NCBI RefSeq assembly: GCF_003425685.1
Contig: NZ_QJKM01000001.1
Span: 302,920-366,919 of the forward strand
Length of the DNA: 64,000 nt
Direction of reading: 5' to 3'
From: Rhizobium terrae
GTDB taxonomy: Bacteria > Pseudomonadota > Alphaproteobacteria > Rhizobiales > Rhizobiaceae
Shown here piece after piece: positions 8,564-18,355 of this stretch. Under the pieces are notes generated by a model. The model worked only from the letters and a program-made list of their open reading frames with translations, did no database searches and had not been told where the DNA came from. Positions within the stretch are counted from its first letter, which is position 1, and every line of letters begins with the position of its first letter. The position numbers and the translations under genes are program-made.

Positions 8564-9894
8564 GCAAATATCCTTCTCTCCTCATCGAACCGACAGGCGA
8601 AGACGAGACCGACCGGATTCAAGTGGCGATCGAGGAGGTAGCGGCACGCGGCGGCGGCTGCGTGGAACTCGCCGAAGGTGTCCACCGGACGCGCGGCCTC
8701 CGGCTGAAATCGCGCGTGGAGCTTCATCTGGCGAAAGGTGCGATCCTGCGGCCCGCCACCGATTACGAGGTTTACCGCGATACAACGGTTTCGGTCATTG
8801 CCGAGAAATCCGATCGCGCCATGATCGTGGCGAGCGGTGCCACGGATATTGCCTTGACTGGGCCGGGACGGATCGAGGCCGGAGGTGCGCACTTCATTGC
8901 CGGCGATGATCAGGCGATGGGCACGTTCGTCCCGGCCGCCCTGCGACCGCGGGTGGTCGTCTTCGAATCCTGCCGGGGCGTCCGGCTGGAGCGGCTGGAA
9001 ATCGTGGATTCGCCGATGTGGACGCTCCATCTCGTCAATTGCGAGGACGTCTATGTCAGCCGGGTGACCGTTTCCAACAATCGCCGCATGCCCAACACGG
9101 ACGGCATCGTCCTCGATGCCTGCCGGCGGGCGACGGTCGAGGATTGCAGCATCTCCACGGCTGACGACGGCATCTGTCTGAAGACCAGTGCCGCACCGGA
9201 CGGTCGTCCGGTCGGAGACTGCGACAACATCGTGGTTCGCCGCTGCCAGGTGTCGAGCCGCAGTTGCGCACTGAAAATCGGGACGGAATCGCATGGCGAC
9301 TTCACCGATATCGTCTTCGAGAATTGCCGGATCCGTGATTCCAACCGCGGTCTCGGGCTGTTTTCCAGGGACGGCGGCCGCATCGCGAACGTTCGTTTTT
9401 CCAATATCGAAGTCGATTGCAACGAGACGCCCGACGGCTTCTGGGGTTCCGGCGAGGCATTGACCGTGACGGTCGTCGACCGCACGCCGCAACGGCAGGC
9501 GAGCGCCGTACGGAATCTCGTCATCGAGGACATCCACGGTGGCATGGAAGGTGCAATCGTGCTCGTTTCGACATCCGCCGCAGGCATCCACGGCGTTCGT
9601 CTGTCGCGCCTTACCCTTCAACAGAGACCCGGCATGCTTGGCACCGGGCGTCGCTACGACCTGAGGCCGACCTACGCGGACATCGCACCGAGCGCGGATG
9701 CGGCGGGCCGGGCAAACGCCTGGACAAAAGATGCCGATGGCCGCGTCATCGGACTTGTCGACTATCCGGGCGGCATGCCCGCACTGTTCACCGCCGGCAT
9801 AGAGGAGATTACGATCGAGGAGCTGCATGTGGAAAGACCGGACCCGCTACCCGATAGCTGGAACGAAAAGGCGGTCGTCCACCAAATGAACTGA
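8560..9894 (+). CDS. polygalacturonase-like glycoside hydrolase, GH28
   Basis: This 444-residue protein is a right-handed beta-helix enzyme of the GH28 type. Catalytic landmarks are NTDG (179-182) and STADDGICLK with Asp202-Asp203, followed by KIGTESHGDF with His245. The RIK motif of classical endopolygalacturonases is not evident; the equivalent region reads SNRGLGLFSR, as in exo-acting or rhamnogalacturonan-type bacterial members. There is no signal peptide, so it acts on imported oligomers. The start overlaps the GH105 stop. The substrate (galacturonan or rhamnogalacturonan fragments) is inferred from the neighbours. Confidence 0.85.
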   Translation: MSKYPSLLIEPTGEDETDRIQVAIEEVAARGGGCVELAEGVHRTRGLRLKSRVELHLAKGAILRPATDYEVYRDTTVSVIAEKSDRAMIVASGATDIALTGPGRIEAGGAHFIAGDDQAMGTFVPAALRPRVVVFESCRGVRLERLEIVDSPMWTLHLVNCEDVYVSRVTVSNNRRMPNTDGIVLDACRRATVEDCSISTADDGICLKTSAAPDGRPVGDCDNIVVRRCQVSSRSCALKIGTESHGDFTDIVFENCRIRDSNRGLGLFSRDGGRIANVRFSNIEVDCNETPDGFWGSGEALTVTVVDRTPQRQASAVRNLVIEDIHGGMEGAIVLVSTSAAGIHGVRLSRLTLQQRPGMLGTGRRYDLRPTYADIAPSADAAGRANAWTKDADGRVIGLVDYPGGMPALFTAGIEEITIEELHVERPDPLPDSWNEKAVVHQMN

Positions 9895-9912
9895 ACCTGA
9901 GGGGAGCAGGGA

Positions 9913-11031
9913 ATGGGAAATCTCAAACTGGAAAATGTGAGCAAGGCGTTCGGTGCGCTGACCGTCCTGCATGACATCAATCTCGCGATCGAGGATGGAA
10001 AGTTTGTCGTCTTCGTCGGACCGTCGGGCTGCGGCAAATCCACGTTGCTGAGGATCATCGCCGGACTTGAGGATATCAGCGCAGGCGGCATCGAGATTGG
10101 CGGGCGCGACGTCGTCCAGCTTTCGCCGGCAGAGCGAAAGATCGCCATGGTCTTCCAGTCCTATGCGCTTTATCCGCACATGAGCGTGCGCAAGAACCTG
10201 GCCTTCGGGCTCGAAAACCTGAGGTTCAAACGCTCCGAAATAGACGCGCGCATCATGGAAGCGGCTCGCATGCTGGCGATCGAACCTTATCTCGACCGCA
10301 AGCCGCGCCAGCTTTCAGGGGGGCAGCGCCAGCGTGTGGCGATCGGGCGGGCGATCGTGCGCAATCCGGATATCTTCCTGTTCGACGAACCCTTGTCCAA
10401 TCTCGACGCCGCATTGCGTGTGCAGACGCGTGCGGAAATCACCCGCCTGCATCGCGAGATCAAGACGACGATGATCTATGTGACGCATGACCAGGTCGAG
10501 GCGATGACCATGGCGGACCAGATCGTCGTCCTGAACGGCGGGCGGATCGAACAGGTCGGCTCGCCTCTCGAGCTCTTCGACAATCCACGAAACCTTTTCG
10601 TCGCCGGGTTCCTGGGCTCACCGCGCATGAACATGCTGAAGGGCAAGGTGGCGGCAATCGGCGAGGCCGGCGTGACGATCGATGCGGGCTTCGGTTCTCC
10701 GCTGACCGCCGAAATAGATCCCGCGTCCACCAAAATGGGCCAAGCGGTTTTGGCTGGCGTCCGGCCTGCCCATTTCACGCTTGCAGACAAAGGCTTGCCT
10801 TTCATAGCCCAATATTACGAAAGCCTTGGCACCGAGACCTACGTCTACGGGACGCTGGAAGGACAGACCGAACAGATCATCATTCATCGGACTGGCCACT
10901 TCGCCCCTGGAACCGGCGAAAGATTGTTCATCACGCCTGCCGCCGGCCGGATGCACGTATTCGATCCGGAGACCGGCCTGGCGCTGCCGCGAGCCGTCGA
11001 ACAGCGGAGTGTGGCCCATGAGCACGCTTAG
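9913..11031 (+). CDS. sugar ABC importer ATPase, MalK/UgpC/MsmX type
   Basis: This 372-residue ATPase has Walker A GPSGCGKS at about 36-43, signature [37 protein letters not shown] in its usual place, and a C-terminal regulatory OB-like domain from about residue 240. This is the standard MalK-type layout. RBS GGGGAGCAGGG precedes the start. The gene overlaps the next permease by 14 bases. It powers the importer formed with the two permeases and the binding protein at 3461-4738. MalK-type ATPases can serve several importers, so wider use is possible. Confidence 0.93.
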   Translation: MGNLKLENVSKAFGALTVLHDINLAIEDGKFVVFVGPSGCGKSTLLRIIAGLEDISAGGIEIGGRDVVQLSPAERKIAMVFQSYALYPHMSVRKNLAFGLENLRFKRSEIDARIMEAARMLAIEPYLDRKPRQLSGGQRQRVAIGRAIVRNPDIFLFDEPLSNLDAALRVQTRAEITRLHREIKTTMIYVTHDQVEAMTMADQIVVLNGGRIEQVGSPLELFDNPRNLFVAGFLGSPRMNMLKGKVAAIGEAGVTIDAGFGSPLTAEIDPASTKMGQAVLAGVRPAHFTLADKGLPFIAQYYESLGTETYVYGTLEGQTEQIIIHRTGHFAPGTGERLFITPAAGRMHVFDPETGLALPRAVEQRSVAHEHA

Positions 11032-12013
11032 GCTTCCGCAAATCGGCGAGCGTGCGCTCGATCTCGTCATGGGGATCGTTGAGGCGCCTATCAACGGCCT
11101 CGAACGCCTGATGGGCAGAAAGCGCATGCCCTATCTGTTCCTCGCTCCCAACCTCGTTCTCTTCGGAATCTTCACCTTCCTGCCGATCGCGATCGCGGTC
11201 GGCTACGCATTCACCGGCGGCACGGAGCTTTTCGTCTCGGATCGGCCTTTCGTCGGGTTCGACAACTTCCGCCAGCTTCTGGAATGCGAGGACTACCTGC
11301 GGCCGGGCAGCTGCCGGGAATCCCTCTTCTGGACCGCCATCTGGAACACGCTGTGGTTCGTCGCCTTCAATGTCACGGCAACCCTTCTGGTCGCGCTGGT
11401 CACGGCGCTGATCCTGAACAGAGCGATTGCCGCGCGCGGGTTCTTTCGGGCAATTTTCTTCTACCCGGTGCTTCTGTCGCCTGTCGTCATCGGCCTCATC
11501 TGGAAATGGTTCCTGGATCGCAACGGACTGCTGAACGCGCTTCTGCAGATGCTCGGCGTGCCGCCGGAAATCTTTCTTCTCGAAGTGGGCTGGTCGCGTT
11601 TCTTCGTTGTGGTCGTGTCGGTGTGGTTTCATATGGGTTTCTATACGCTGATCTTGCTTGCCGGCCTGCAGGCGATTCCCAGGGACCTCTATGAGGCAGC
11701 CGCCATCGACGCGGCGTCGCCGAGGCGGACGCTGTTGCGCATTACCCTGCCGCTGCTTGGGCCCAACCTCATGGTCGTGCTCATCCTCTTGATGATCCGC
11801 TCGGTCCAGATATTCGACGAAGCCTGGGTGCTGACCAATGGCGGCGGCCCCGGCACGGCGAACAGCTTCATCGTCCAGTATATCTACCAGATGGCTTTCG
11901 GCAGCGACCTGCGCCTGTTCGGCCTTGCATCCGCGGCGTCCGTCCTCATGGGGCTCGTGCTGCTCGCTCTGACACTCGTGCAACTGCGGCTCGGCCGCAA
12001 GATGGAGTCCTGA
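11018..12013 (+). CDS. sugar ABC importer permease, MalF-like
   Basis: This 331-residue permease starts at ATG 11018 inside the end of the ATPase gene, with GGAG about nine bases upstream. It has six predicted membrane helices. The first is RMPYLFLAPNLVLFGIFTF, and the cytoplasmic EAA loop reads YEAAAIDAASPRRTLLRITLP. This loop couples to the ATPase. The segment ECEDYLRPGSCRESLFW is a periplasmic loop with two cysteines that could form a disulfide. It pairs with the following permease as a heterodimeric channel for pectin-derived sugars. Confidence 0.92.
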   Translation: MSTLRLPQIGERALDLVMGIVEAPINGLERLMGRKRMPYLFLAPNLVLFGIFTFLPIAIAVGYAFTGGTELFVSDRPFVGFDNFRQLLECEDYLRPGSCRESLFWTAIWNTLWFVAFNVTATLLVALVTALILNRAIAARGFFRAIFFYPVLLSPVVIGLIWKWFLDRNGLLNALLQMLGVPPEIFLLEVGWSRFFVVVVSVWFHMGFYTLILLAGLQAIPRDLYEAAAIDAASPRRTLLRITLPLLGPNLMVVLILLMIRSVQIFDEAWVLTNGGGPGTANSFIVQYIYQMAFGSDLRLFGLASAASVLMGLVLLALTLVQLRLGRKMES

Positions 12014-12015
12014 TC

Positions 12016-13074
12016 ATGTCCGCAGGTCTCAATCCCATCGCCTTCGTGACGAGGACCCGCCGGCAGGGGCGCATCGACATCACCGATGTCCTGTCATGGG
12101 TCTGGCTGATCGGCGGCACGCTTGCCGTACTCATCCCCGTCGTATGGGCTGGGCTTTCGTCGCTGAAACCGGCCGCGGAAATCACGCGTTTTCCTCCGAC
12201 GTTTTTACCCCGCGCCGCCGTGCAGCAGACGGTTCCGGGCTATGAGGCACCGCTCAGTCTCTGGAAGGTCACGATCGACGGCCAGCAGAGGGAGATGGCG
12301 ATGGTCCGCCGCATCGGGCTCAAGGCCCAGATGGTCGATCCGAAACAGCCTGGCCCGCCGGTCAGCGTCGATGTGCGGGATATGTCGGCCGTTCAACGGC
12401 TGACGGTCGCTACGGAAAACTATTCCGATCCGCTGACGCGGTTCGACTTCCTCACCTTTCTCAAGAACTCCGTCTTCGTCACCTTCGTGGCGACTCTGCT
12501 GACCCTGATCGTCAATGCGCTGGCCGCATTCGCCCTCTCGAAATATCGCTTCCGCGGAGAGAAGGCGATTTTCGTGCTGATCATCTCGACACTGATGATC
12601 CCGCTGACGGTCGTCATGGTGCCCGCCTATCTGGTCGTCGTGGGCGTCGGCTTGGTCGACAACCTGTGGGGCATCATCATTCCGACGGTCGCCTCGCCGA
12701 CGGGCGTCTTTCTGCTTCGCCAATACATGCTGACCATTCCGGACGAACTGATCGAAGCGGCACGCGTCGATGCAGCAAGCGAGTTCCGGATCTTCTGGCG
12801 GATCATCCTGCCGCTCACCGCGCCGGCGCTGGCGGTCCTGGCGATCTTTTCGGTCCTCTGGCGCTGGAACGACTTTCTCTGGCCGCTCATCGTGCTCAGC
12901 AGTCGCGACAACTTCACCCTTCAGGTGGGGCTCAACGCGTTCCAGGGCGAGTTTTCGGTGCAATGGCACTACATCCTCGCGATGACCTTCCTCAGCCTGC
13001 TGCCGGTAACGCTCGTCTTCCTGTTCCTGCAGAAATACATCACCACCGGCATTGCCGGCACGGGCATGAAATGA
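12016..13074 (+). CDS. sugar ABC importer permease, MalG-like with enlarged periplasmic loop
   Basis: This 352-residue permease begins two bases after the previous stop. The conserved EAA loop EAARVDAASEFRIFWRIILP and the C-terminal helix are typical of MalG-like proteins. It is longer than the usual 270-300 residues. The extra sequence lies between helix 1 (VWLIGGTLAVLIPVVWAGL) and helix 2 and holds roughly 90 residues, including LWKVTIDGQQREMAMVRRIG. This should be a folded periplasmic insertion, and it could contact the binding protein. The gene ends two bases from the convergent LacI gene. Confidence 0.92.
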   Translation: MSAGLNPIAFVTRTRRQGRIDITDVLSWVWLIGGTLAVLIPVVWAGLSSLKPAAEITRFPPTFLPRAAVQQTVPGYEAPLSLWKVTIDGQQREMAMVRRIGLKAQMVDPKQPGPPVSVDVRDMSAVQRLTVATENYSDPLTRFDFLTFLKNSVFVTFVATLLTLIVNALAAFALSKYRFRGEKAIFVLIISTLMIPLTVVMVPAYLVVVGVGLVDNLWGIIIPTVASPTGVFLLRQYMLTIPDELIEAARVDAASEFRIFWRIILPLTAPALAVLAIFSVLWRWNDFLWPLIVLSSRDNFTLQVGLNAFQGEFSVQWHYILAMTFLSLLPVTLVFLFLQKYITTGIAGTGMK

Positions 13075-13076
13075 GT

Positions 13077-14117
13077 TCAGTCCCGGGGCGGCGCTATGCT
13101 GCCCCGCAGCACCAGCTTGCAACCCAGTTCGAGCCGGTGCGCCGGTCGCAGCGGATCGTTTGCGATCAGCCGCTGCTCCAGCAGCCCGACTGCTGCCCCG
13201 CCAAGCCGGTCGCTCGGCAGCTGGATCGTCGACAATGGAGGAGAAGTGAATTCTCCGGGCATGATGTCGTCGAATCCCAGGATCGAAATGTCCTCCGGTA
13301 TTCTGAAGCCCGAGGACGAAAGCGCGCGAAGACAGCCCAAAGCCAGATTGTCGGCGGCGCAGAAAATCGCGGTGGCACCGCGGAGGCTCGGATCACCGGC
13401 AATCAGTCCGCGCATGGCCTGCTCGCCTTGGTGAGGCTCGTATCCCTCCGCTTCGACGATCAGCTCGGGCGAGACGGAAAGACCAGCCGCCAGATGCGCG
13501 TCCGCATAACCGTCATAACGCCGGCGAATGGTGGTCCTGCCCTTCCAGGTCAGGTGCAGAATCCGCCGGTGGCCGAGGGAAAGCAGATGCTCGATCCCTT
13601 GGCGCGCCCCGAAACGGTTTTCGCCGGTGACGGTATCCACCAGCATCGAGGGATCCTCGCCGTTGAGGACGACGAGCGGCGTGCGGGACGCCGCAAGCGC
13701 ACGTATGAGTTCAGGCCGATCATCGTTGAGGATCACGATGCCATCGACATTTTCCGATTGCGCCATGCGGCGCACTTCCGCAGCATCTATGCGATTTCCG
13801 CCGCTGACGAAGGGGACAAGACGAATGCTGCGGCGCTCGCATTCCTGGCGCAGGCCGCTCAGCATCGTCCAGCTGACCAGATTGATGTCGCTATGAGGCG
13901 CTGCATCGCTTGTGACGGCGAGCAGGATGGTACGCAACGTCGCGATGGTCGCCCGGCTCTTGCGCTTCTCAAGGTAACCCAGCCGCCGCGCGGAGCTGAG
14001 CACCCGGTTTCGGACTTCCACAGAAATCGGTGCCGTGCCGTTCAGAACATGGGACGCCGTGCTGAGCGAGACCCCGGCATCCTGCGCCACGTTCTTCAGG
14101 CTGATCTTTCCTTCCAC
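13077..14117 (-). CDS. LacI-family transcriptional regulator of the pectin module
   Basis: This 346-residue repressor has an N-terminal helix-turn-helix (ISLKNVAQDAGVSLSTASHVLNG) and a periplasmic-binding-like sensor domain. GTG 14117 is chosen over an upstream start at 14183 because AGGG lies six bases before it and LacI helix-turn-helices begin within about ten residues of the N-terminus. The gene converges on the permease operon. The sensor domain would bind a pectin-derived sugar. Its predicted operators are the TGAAAA-NN-TTTTCA palindromes at 4752-4769 and 4900-4915, an inference from cluster membership and operator symmetry. Confidence 0.9.
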   Translation of the reverse strand: MEGKISLKNVAQDAGVSLSTASHVLNGTAPISVEVRNRVLSSARRLGYLEKRKSRATIATLRTILLAVTSDAAPHSDINLVSWTMLSGLRQECERRSIRLVPFVSGGNRIDAAEVRRMAQSENVDGIVILNDDRPELIRALAASRTPLVVLNGEDPSMLVDTVTGENRFGARQGIEHLLSLGHRRILHLTWKGRTTIRRRYDGYADAHLAAGLSVSPELIVEAEGYEPHQGEQAMRGLIAGDPSLRGATAIFCAADNLALGCLRALSSSGFRIPEDISILGFDDIMPGEFTSPPLSTIQLPSDRLGGAAVGLLEQRLIANDPLRPAHRLELGCKLVLRGSIAPPRD

Positions 14118-14314
14118 GTCTGACCCTTTAATCCGCCTCGACCGCTGGATATGAATCTTCGATTTGGCGCGTAACCCGAACATAGCCGCTCGAATCCTAA
14201 TAAAATCAATAGCAGGTTACCAGATAGGTGCGGTCAACGTTTGGGCTTACCCGCATTGCTTTTTGCCCGCTGCGGTCCAAAGCCCGCAGAATGTGGGCCG
14301 AAAAGCTTCAACTC

Positions 14315-16789
14315 TCAGGGTTTCATTTCAATCCGGCTTGCACGCTCGACCCTGCCTTCAATCACGATTGTCGCAGAATCCGTGCCGACCCGCAGGCGGT
14401 ATGCGCCGGGCGTCACCACCCAGGTCTGGTTTCTCACATCGAAGTAAGCAAAGTCTCGAGCATCAAGCCTCAGGATCAAACGGCGCGTCTCGCCGGCCTC
14501 CAATCCTACTTTGGCAAAGGCTTTGAGCTCCTTCTCCGGACGAGCGACGGATGAACCCTCCGGTGCAACGTAAAGCTGGACCACCGTGGAGCCGGAGCGC
14601 GCGCCGGTGTTGCGCACGTCGAGGCTTACGGTGACTGATCCATCGACATCGAAGCGCGCGGCGTCTACGAGAAGATTCTCCAGTGCGAATTCGGTATAGC
14701 TCAGGCCGAACCCGAAGGGAAAAAGCGGCACGATGCCGTGTCGGTCGTAATGGCGATAGCCGACAAACAGGCCTTCACGATATTCGACCTCGCCTCCGGC
14801 GCCCGGATAAACGCGTGGGTCCTGACTATAGGCGGGATTGTCCGACCACCGGGCCGGAAAGGTCTGAGGGAGACGCCCGCCAGGTTCCGACTTGCCCAGA
14901 AGCACGTCGGCAATGGCATTGCCGGTTTCCTGCCCGGGATACCAGGCCTGGATGATGCCGGCCACCTCCCCGCTCCACGGCATCTCCACCGGACCGCCGG
15001 TCTGCAGCACCACGACCGTATTTTTGTTGGCGCGGGCAACGGCGCTGACCAGTTCATCTTGCCGGCCGGGCAATCCGATGTCGGGCAGGTCGCTGCCCTC
15101 GGTGTCCCATTCGCCGTTGCGGCCGACAAACACCACCGCAACATCCGCACGGGCGGCGGCATCGGCAGCTTCGGCAATGGCGTCATTCCCCAGAGGCAGG
15201 CCAATCCCCAGGCGAAAGGCAGCAAAGCGAAGAACCGCGTGATCCTTCGCAGCGAATTCGATGATGATCTCGACCGGCTTTCCGGCTTCAAGGGCGATCT
15301 CGCCGACGACCTCGTCGCACCCTTCCTCGAAGAAGGTCCGGCCTCTCGCCCAGCCGTTCCAGGCATCAGCAACGATTGCGCCGTCGACATAGACCCGGGA
15401 GAGACCAGCCGAGATAATGCCGATCCGATAGATGCCGGCCTTTTCCGGCAGGAACTCCGCTTGAAGACGCGCGGAGAAATTGTCATCCGCGACCTTCCCC
15501 TGGGCGACTTCTCCCAGCCAGAAGGCTTCGGCTGCATCCATGGTCTCGACATGGACCACCTCGCCGGAAAGCGTACGGTTGGCAAAATACTCGACCTGCA
15601 ATGCGCTCTGCAACAATGGCGCGAAACGGGAGTTGCCACAGCCGGCGGCGTAGCTCAGCGCGTCTTCTCCTAATGCGAACGCAAGGCCCTCCCAGGGGCT
15701 GACGCGGTAGTGGGGATTGAGCTGGGACGAACCACCTCCCATGATCTGCGCCGTTCTGGCGTTGGGGCCGATGACCGCGATCCGCCGCCCGCTCCCAAGG
15801 GGCAGAATGTCGTTGTTCTTGAGAAGCACCATGCCCTCGGCGCCGGCACGGCGGATCAGCGCGCGATGTTCGGGCCGATCGTTGGCGCTTTCCTGGTGCG
15901 CGCGACGATCCCGGCGCGCACCGGTGCGTTCCATCACCGCCAGGATGGCGCGGACACGGGCACGGACAGTTTCTCGCGATACCTCACCGGCTTCGACCGC
16001 CGCCACCAGTCGGGCGCCGCGATCCCGTGCCGGCCCGGGCATTTCGAGGTCGAGCCCGGCATTGACCGTTTCCGCGGTTGAGTGGGATCCGAACCAATCC
16101 GACATGACGAGGCCTTCGAAGCCCCATTCCCCGCGCAGCACGTCGCTGATCAGCCAGCTATGTTCCGAGGCATAAGTCCCGTTGAGTCGGTTATACGCAG
16201 TCATGACGCCCATCGCTCCCGCCTTCCTCACCGCCCGTTCGAAGGGGACGAGATAAACCTCGCGCAACGTGCGCTCGTCGATGACCGAACTCATCGTTGC
16301 GCGCTCGATTTCCGATTCATTCCCGGCGAAATGCTTGACGGTCGCCGAGATACCCCGGCTCTGCAGGCCCCTGACATAGGCGCAAGCGAGTTCGGCGGTC
16401 AGGACCGGGTCTTCCGAATAACATTCGAAGTTACGGCCGTTGGTGACCGAGCGCTGAATATTGACGGTCGGCGCAAGCAGCATATGCGCGCCCTTGGATT
16501 TGGCCTCGGCGGCAAGGGCTTCGCCGATCTCCGCGAGCAGTTCGGCATTCCAGGTGGCGCCGAGAGCGATTCCGACCGGGAAACATGCCGACTTGACCCC
16601 GCCGAGCAGACCGCCGCCACCCCGCGCTCCATTGGGGCCGTCGGTGACGCGCAACTTGCCGACATTCAGTCGTTCTATCGCCGGAAGAGACCAGAAATCC
16701 TCGCCGGAGAGCAGCGACACCTGCTCCTCCAATGTCATTGAATCGACAAGTTCATCGATGGATTTACGGGTTTCGTCCATTTTCGTCAT
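14315..16789 (-). CDS. GH3 beta-glycosidase with PA14 domain
   Basis: This protein of 824 residues has the layout GH3 N-terminal barrel (about 1-310), PA14 insertion (about 390-530, including VYVDGAIVADAWNGW), GH3 C-terminal sandwich, and fibronectin-III-like tail (about 730-810). The nucleophile is Asp231 in GLVMSDWFGSH, and KHFAGNE (about 152-158) forms part of the substrate pocket. This is the beta-glucosidase layout known from Agrobacterium and yeasts. No signal peptide is present. ATG 16789 is preferred to GTG 16795 because AGGA is eight bases upstream. The coding start nearly abuts the stop of the preceding sulfatase, so it is last in the importer-sulfatase operon and would act on desulfated oligosaccharides. 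The exact sugar is not known. Confidence 0.92.
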   Translation of the reverse strand: MTKMDETRKSIDELVDSMTLEEQVSLLSGEDFWSLPAIERLNVGKLRVTDGPNGARGGGGLLGGVKSACFPVGIALGATWNAELLAEIGEALAAEAKSKGAHMLLAPTVNIQRSVTNGRNFECYSEDPVLTAELACAYVRGLQSRGISATVKHFAGNESEIERATMSSVIDERTLREVYLVPFERAVRKAGAMGVMTAYNRLNGTYASEHSWLISDVLRGEWGFEGLVMSDWFGSHSTAETVNAGLDLEMPGPARDRGARLVAAVEAGEVSRETVRARVRAILAVMERTGARRDRRAHQESANDRPEHRALIRRAGAEGMVLLKNNDILPLGSGRRIAVIGPNARTAQIMGGGSSQLNPHYRVSPWEGLAFALGEDALSYAAGCGNSRFAPLLQSALQVEYFANRTLSGEVVHVETMDAAEAFWLGEVAQGKVADDNFSARLQAEFLPEKAGIYRIGIISAGLSRVYVDGAIVADAWNGWARGRTFFEEGCDEVVGEIALEAGKPVEIIIEFAAKDHAVLRFAAFRLGIGLPLGNDAIAEAADAAARADVAVVFVGRNGEWDTEGSDLPDIGLPGRQDELVSAVARANKNTVVVLQTGGPVEMPWSGEVAGIIQAWYPGQETGNAIADVLLGKSEPGGRLPQTFPARWSDNPAYSQDPRVYPGAGGEVEYREGLFVGYRHYDRHGIVPLFPFGFGLSYTEFALENLLVDAARFDVDGSVTVSLDVRNTGARSGSTVVQLYVAPEGSSVARPEKELKAFAKVGLEAGETRRLILRLDARDFAYFDVRNQTWVVTPGAYRLRVGTDSATIVIEGRVERASRIEMKP

Positions 16790-16791
16790 GC

Positions 16792-18330
16792 TCACAATCC
16801 TGCCAGCACAGAGGCGCTGTCATGTTCGGGCAAGTCGCCGATCTCGGCCATTTTAGCGTCTAGCTTGGCCAGCATGTCCCTGAAGACCGGTGCATAGGCG
16901 GGATCGTCGGCAACGTTGTTCAGCTCGTGCGGGTCCTTTTCGCAATCGAAGAGTTCCCATTCGGGAGGCGCCCCGTTGGGACGCGCGCCGAGTTGACCGA
17001 GGTCGTCATTGTACCAATAGATCAGCTTGTAGCGCTCGTCGCGTACGCCATAATGTGCCCAGGCCTCATGGATGTCGTCATTGTGCATCCAGTAGCGATG
17101 GTATGTGAGGTTCTGCCAACCTTCCGGGGTTCGGCTTTCCAGCACGGACCGCATGGAACGGCCCTGCATGTAACTGGGAATGGGAAGGCCGGCATAGTCC
17201 AGGAAGGTCGGCGCGAAATCGACGTTGCAGGCCATGTCCTTGCTCGTCGAGCCGGGCCTGATGGCCGCAGGATAACGCACGAGAAAAGGCATCTGCAGCG
17301 ATTCCTCGTACATGAACCGTTTGTCGAACCATCCATGCTCCCCGAGAAAGAAACCTTGGTCGGAGGTGTAGAAGACGATCGTATTCTCCGCGAGGCCCTT
17401 CTCGTCGAGATAGTCGAGCAGACGTCCCACACTCTCGTCGATGGACTGTACCGTGCGCAGATAACGCTTCATGTAGCGTTGGTATTTGAACTCCGCAAAG
17501 GCTTGCGGATCGTCGAAAGTGTGGTTCCGGCCGGTTTCCGAGCAGATGACCGTGATGGTCTCGCCGGGCTGCAATTCCGGCACCTTGCGCATCCAGGGAA
17601 CATAATCGAGCATGAGGGGACCGACGCTGGAGGCCGGTCCCGAGGGTGTCACCAGCCCCAGATCCTCGTAATTCATGTCCGACCGAATGCGCATCTTTGC
17701 CGCGGCCGCAGCTGCGGCGCGATTGGAGTAATCGTCATTGAAAGTCTCGGGCAGCGGAATGTTTTCGTCGGACCAGAGATGGCTGTATTTCGGGTGGGGC
17801 TCGAAATTGCGATGCGGCGCCTTGTGATGGCACATGAGAAAAAACGGCTGGTCCCCGGAGTCATCGATAAACTTCAGGCTAAGATCGGTGATGATGTCGG
17901 TGGCGTAGCCCGGTATGCGCCGCCTCCCCTCGGGAAAAATGAATTTCGGGTCCCAGTAATCCCCTTGCCCCGGCACCACGGCCCAATCGTCGAAGCCGGT
18001 CGGGTTGTGCGCAGGCCCCTCCCCCATATGCCACTTTCCGAACATGCCGGTGCGATATCCGCCCTTGCGCAGATGCTTGGCGACATTGGGCAGACGGTTG
18101 TCGATTTCCGTATGCAGCGTGGTGACGCAGTTGACGTGATTGTAGGTACCGGTGAGGATTGCGGCACGGCTGGGCGTGCAGATGGAATTGGTCACGTAGG
18201 TGGCGTCGTGGCGCATGCCTTCCTTGGCCAGACGGTCGAGGTTCGGCGTATGGTTCAGGCCGGCACCGTAAGCCGAGATCGCGCGGGCGGCGTGATCGTC
18301 GCTCATGATGAAAATAATGTTCGGGCGCAT
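16792..18330 (-). CDS. Cys-type sulfatase, cytoplasmic
   Basis: This 512-residue protein has the alkaline phosphatase-like sulfatase fold. Asp11-Asp12 (MSDDHA) are metal ligands, and CTPSR with Cys51 is the formylglycine site. GKWHMG and YTSDQGFFLGEHGWFDKRFMYEE supply the remaining active-site residues. The C-terminal part, ELFDCEKDPHELNNVA, is the common sulfatase ending. There is no signal peptide. It follows another sulfatase gene after 25 bases and overlaps the region of the GH3 start, so it belongs to the same transcript. The substrate is probably an O-sulfated sugar; the sulfated position is unknown. Confidence 0.93.
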   Translation of the reverse strand: MRPNIIFIMSDDHAARAISAYGAGLNHTPNLDRLAKEGMRHDATYVTNSICTPSRAAILTGTYNHVNCVTTLHTEIDNRLPNVAKHLRKGGYRTGMFGKWHMGEGPAHNPTGFDDWAVVPGQGDYWDPKFIFPEGRRRIPGYATDIITDLSLKFIDDSGDQPFFLMCHHKAPHRNFEPHPKYSHLWSDENIPLPETFNDDYSNRAAAAAAAKMRIRSDMNYEDLGLVTPSGPASSVGPLMLDYVPWMRKVPELQPGETITVICSETGRNHTFDDPQAFAEFKYQRYMKRYLRTVQSIDESVGRLLDYLDEKGLAENTIVFYTSDQGFFLGEHGWFDKRFMYEESLQMPFLVRYPAAIRPGSTSKDMACNVDFAPTFLDYAGLPIPSYMQGRSMRSVLESRTPEGWQNLTYHRYWMHNDDIHEAWAHYGVRDERYKLIYWYNDDLGQLGARPNGAPPEWELFDCEKDPHELNNVADDPAYAPVFRDMLAKLDAKMAEIGDLPEHDSASVLAGL

Positions 18331-18355
18331 GGCAGATTCTTGAAAGTTCGAATGT

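Noticed and set aside
8497..9828. Minus-strand open frame of 443 residues
   Set aside because: It is antisense to the GH28 gene, whose motifs are complete; composition is typical of a shadow frame.
14232..14314. Hairpin CTGCGG/CCGCAG between GH3 and LacI genes as terminator
   Set aside because: No T tract follows on either strand, so it is not supported as a terminator.
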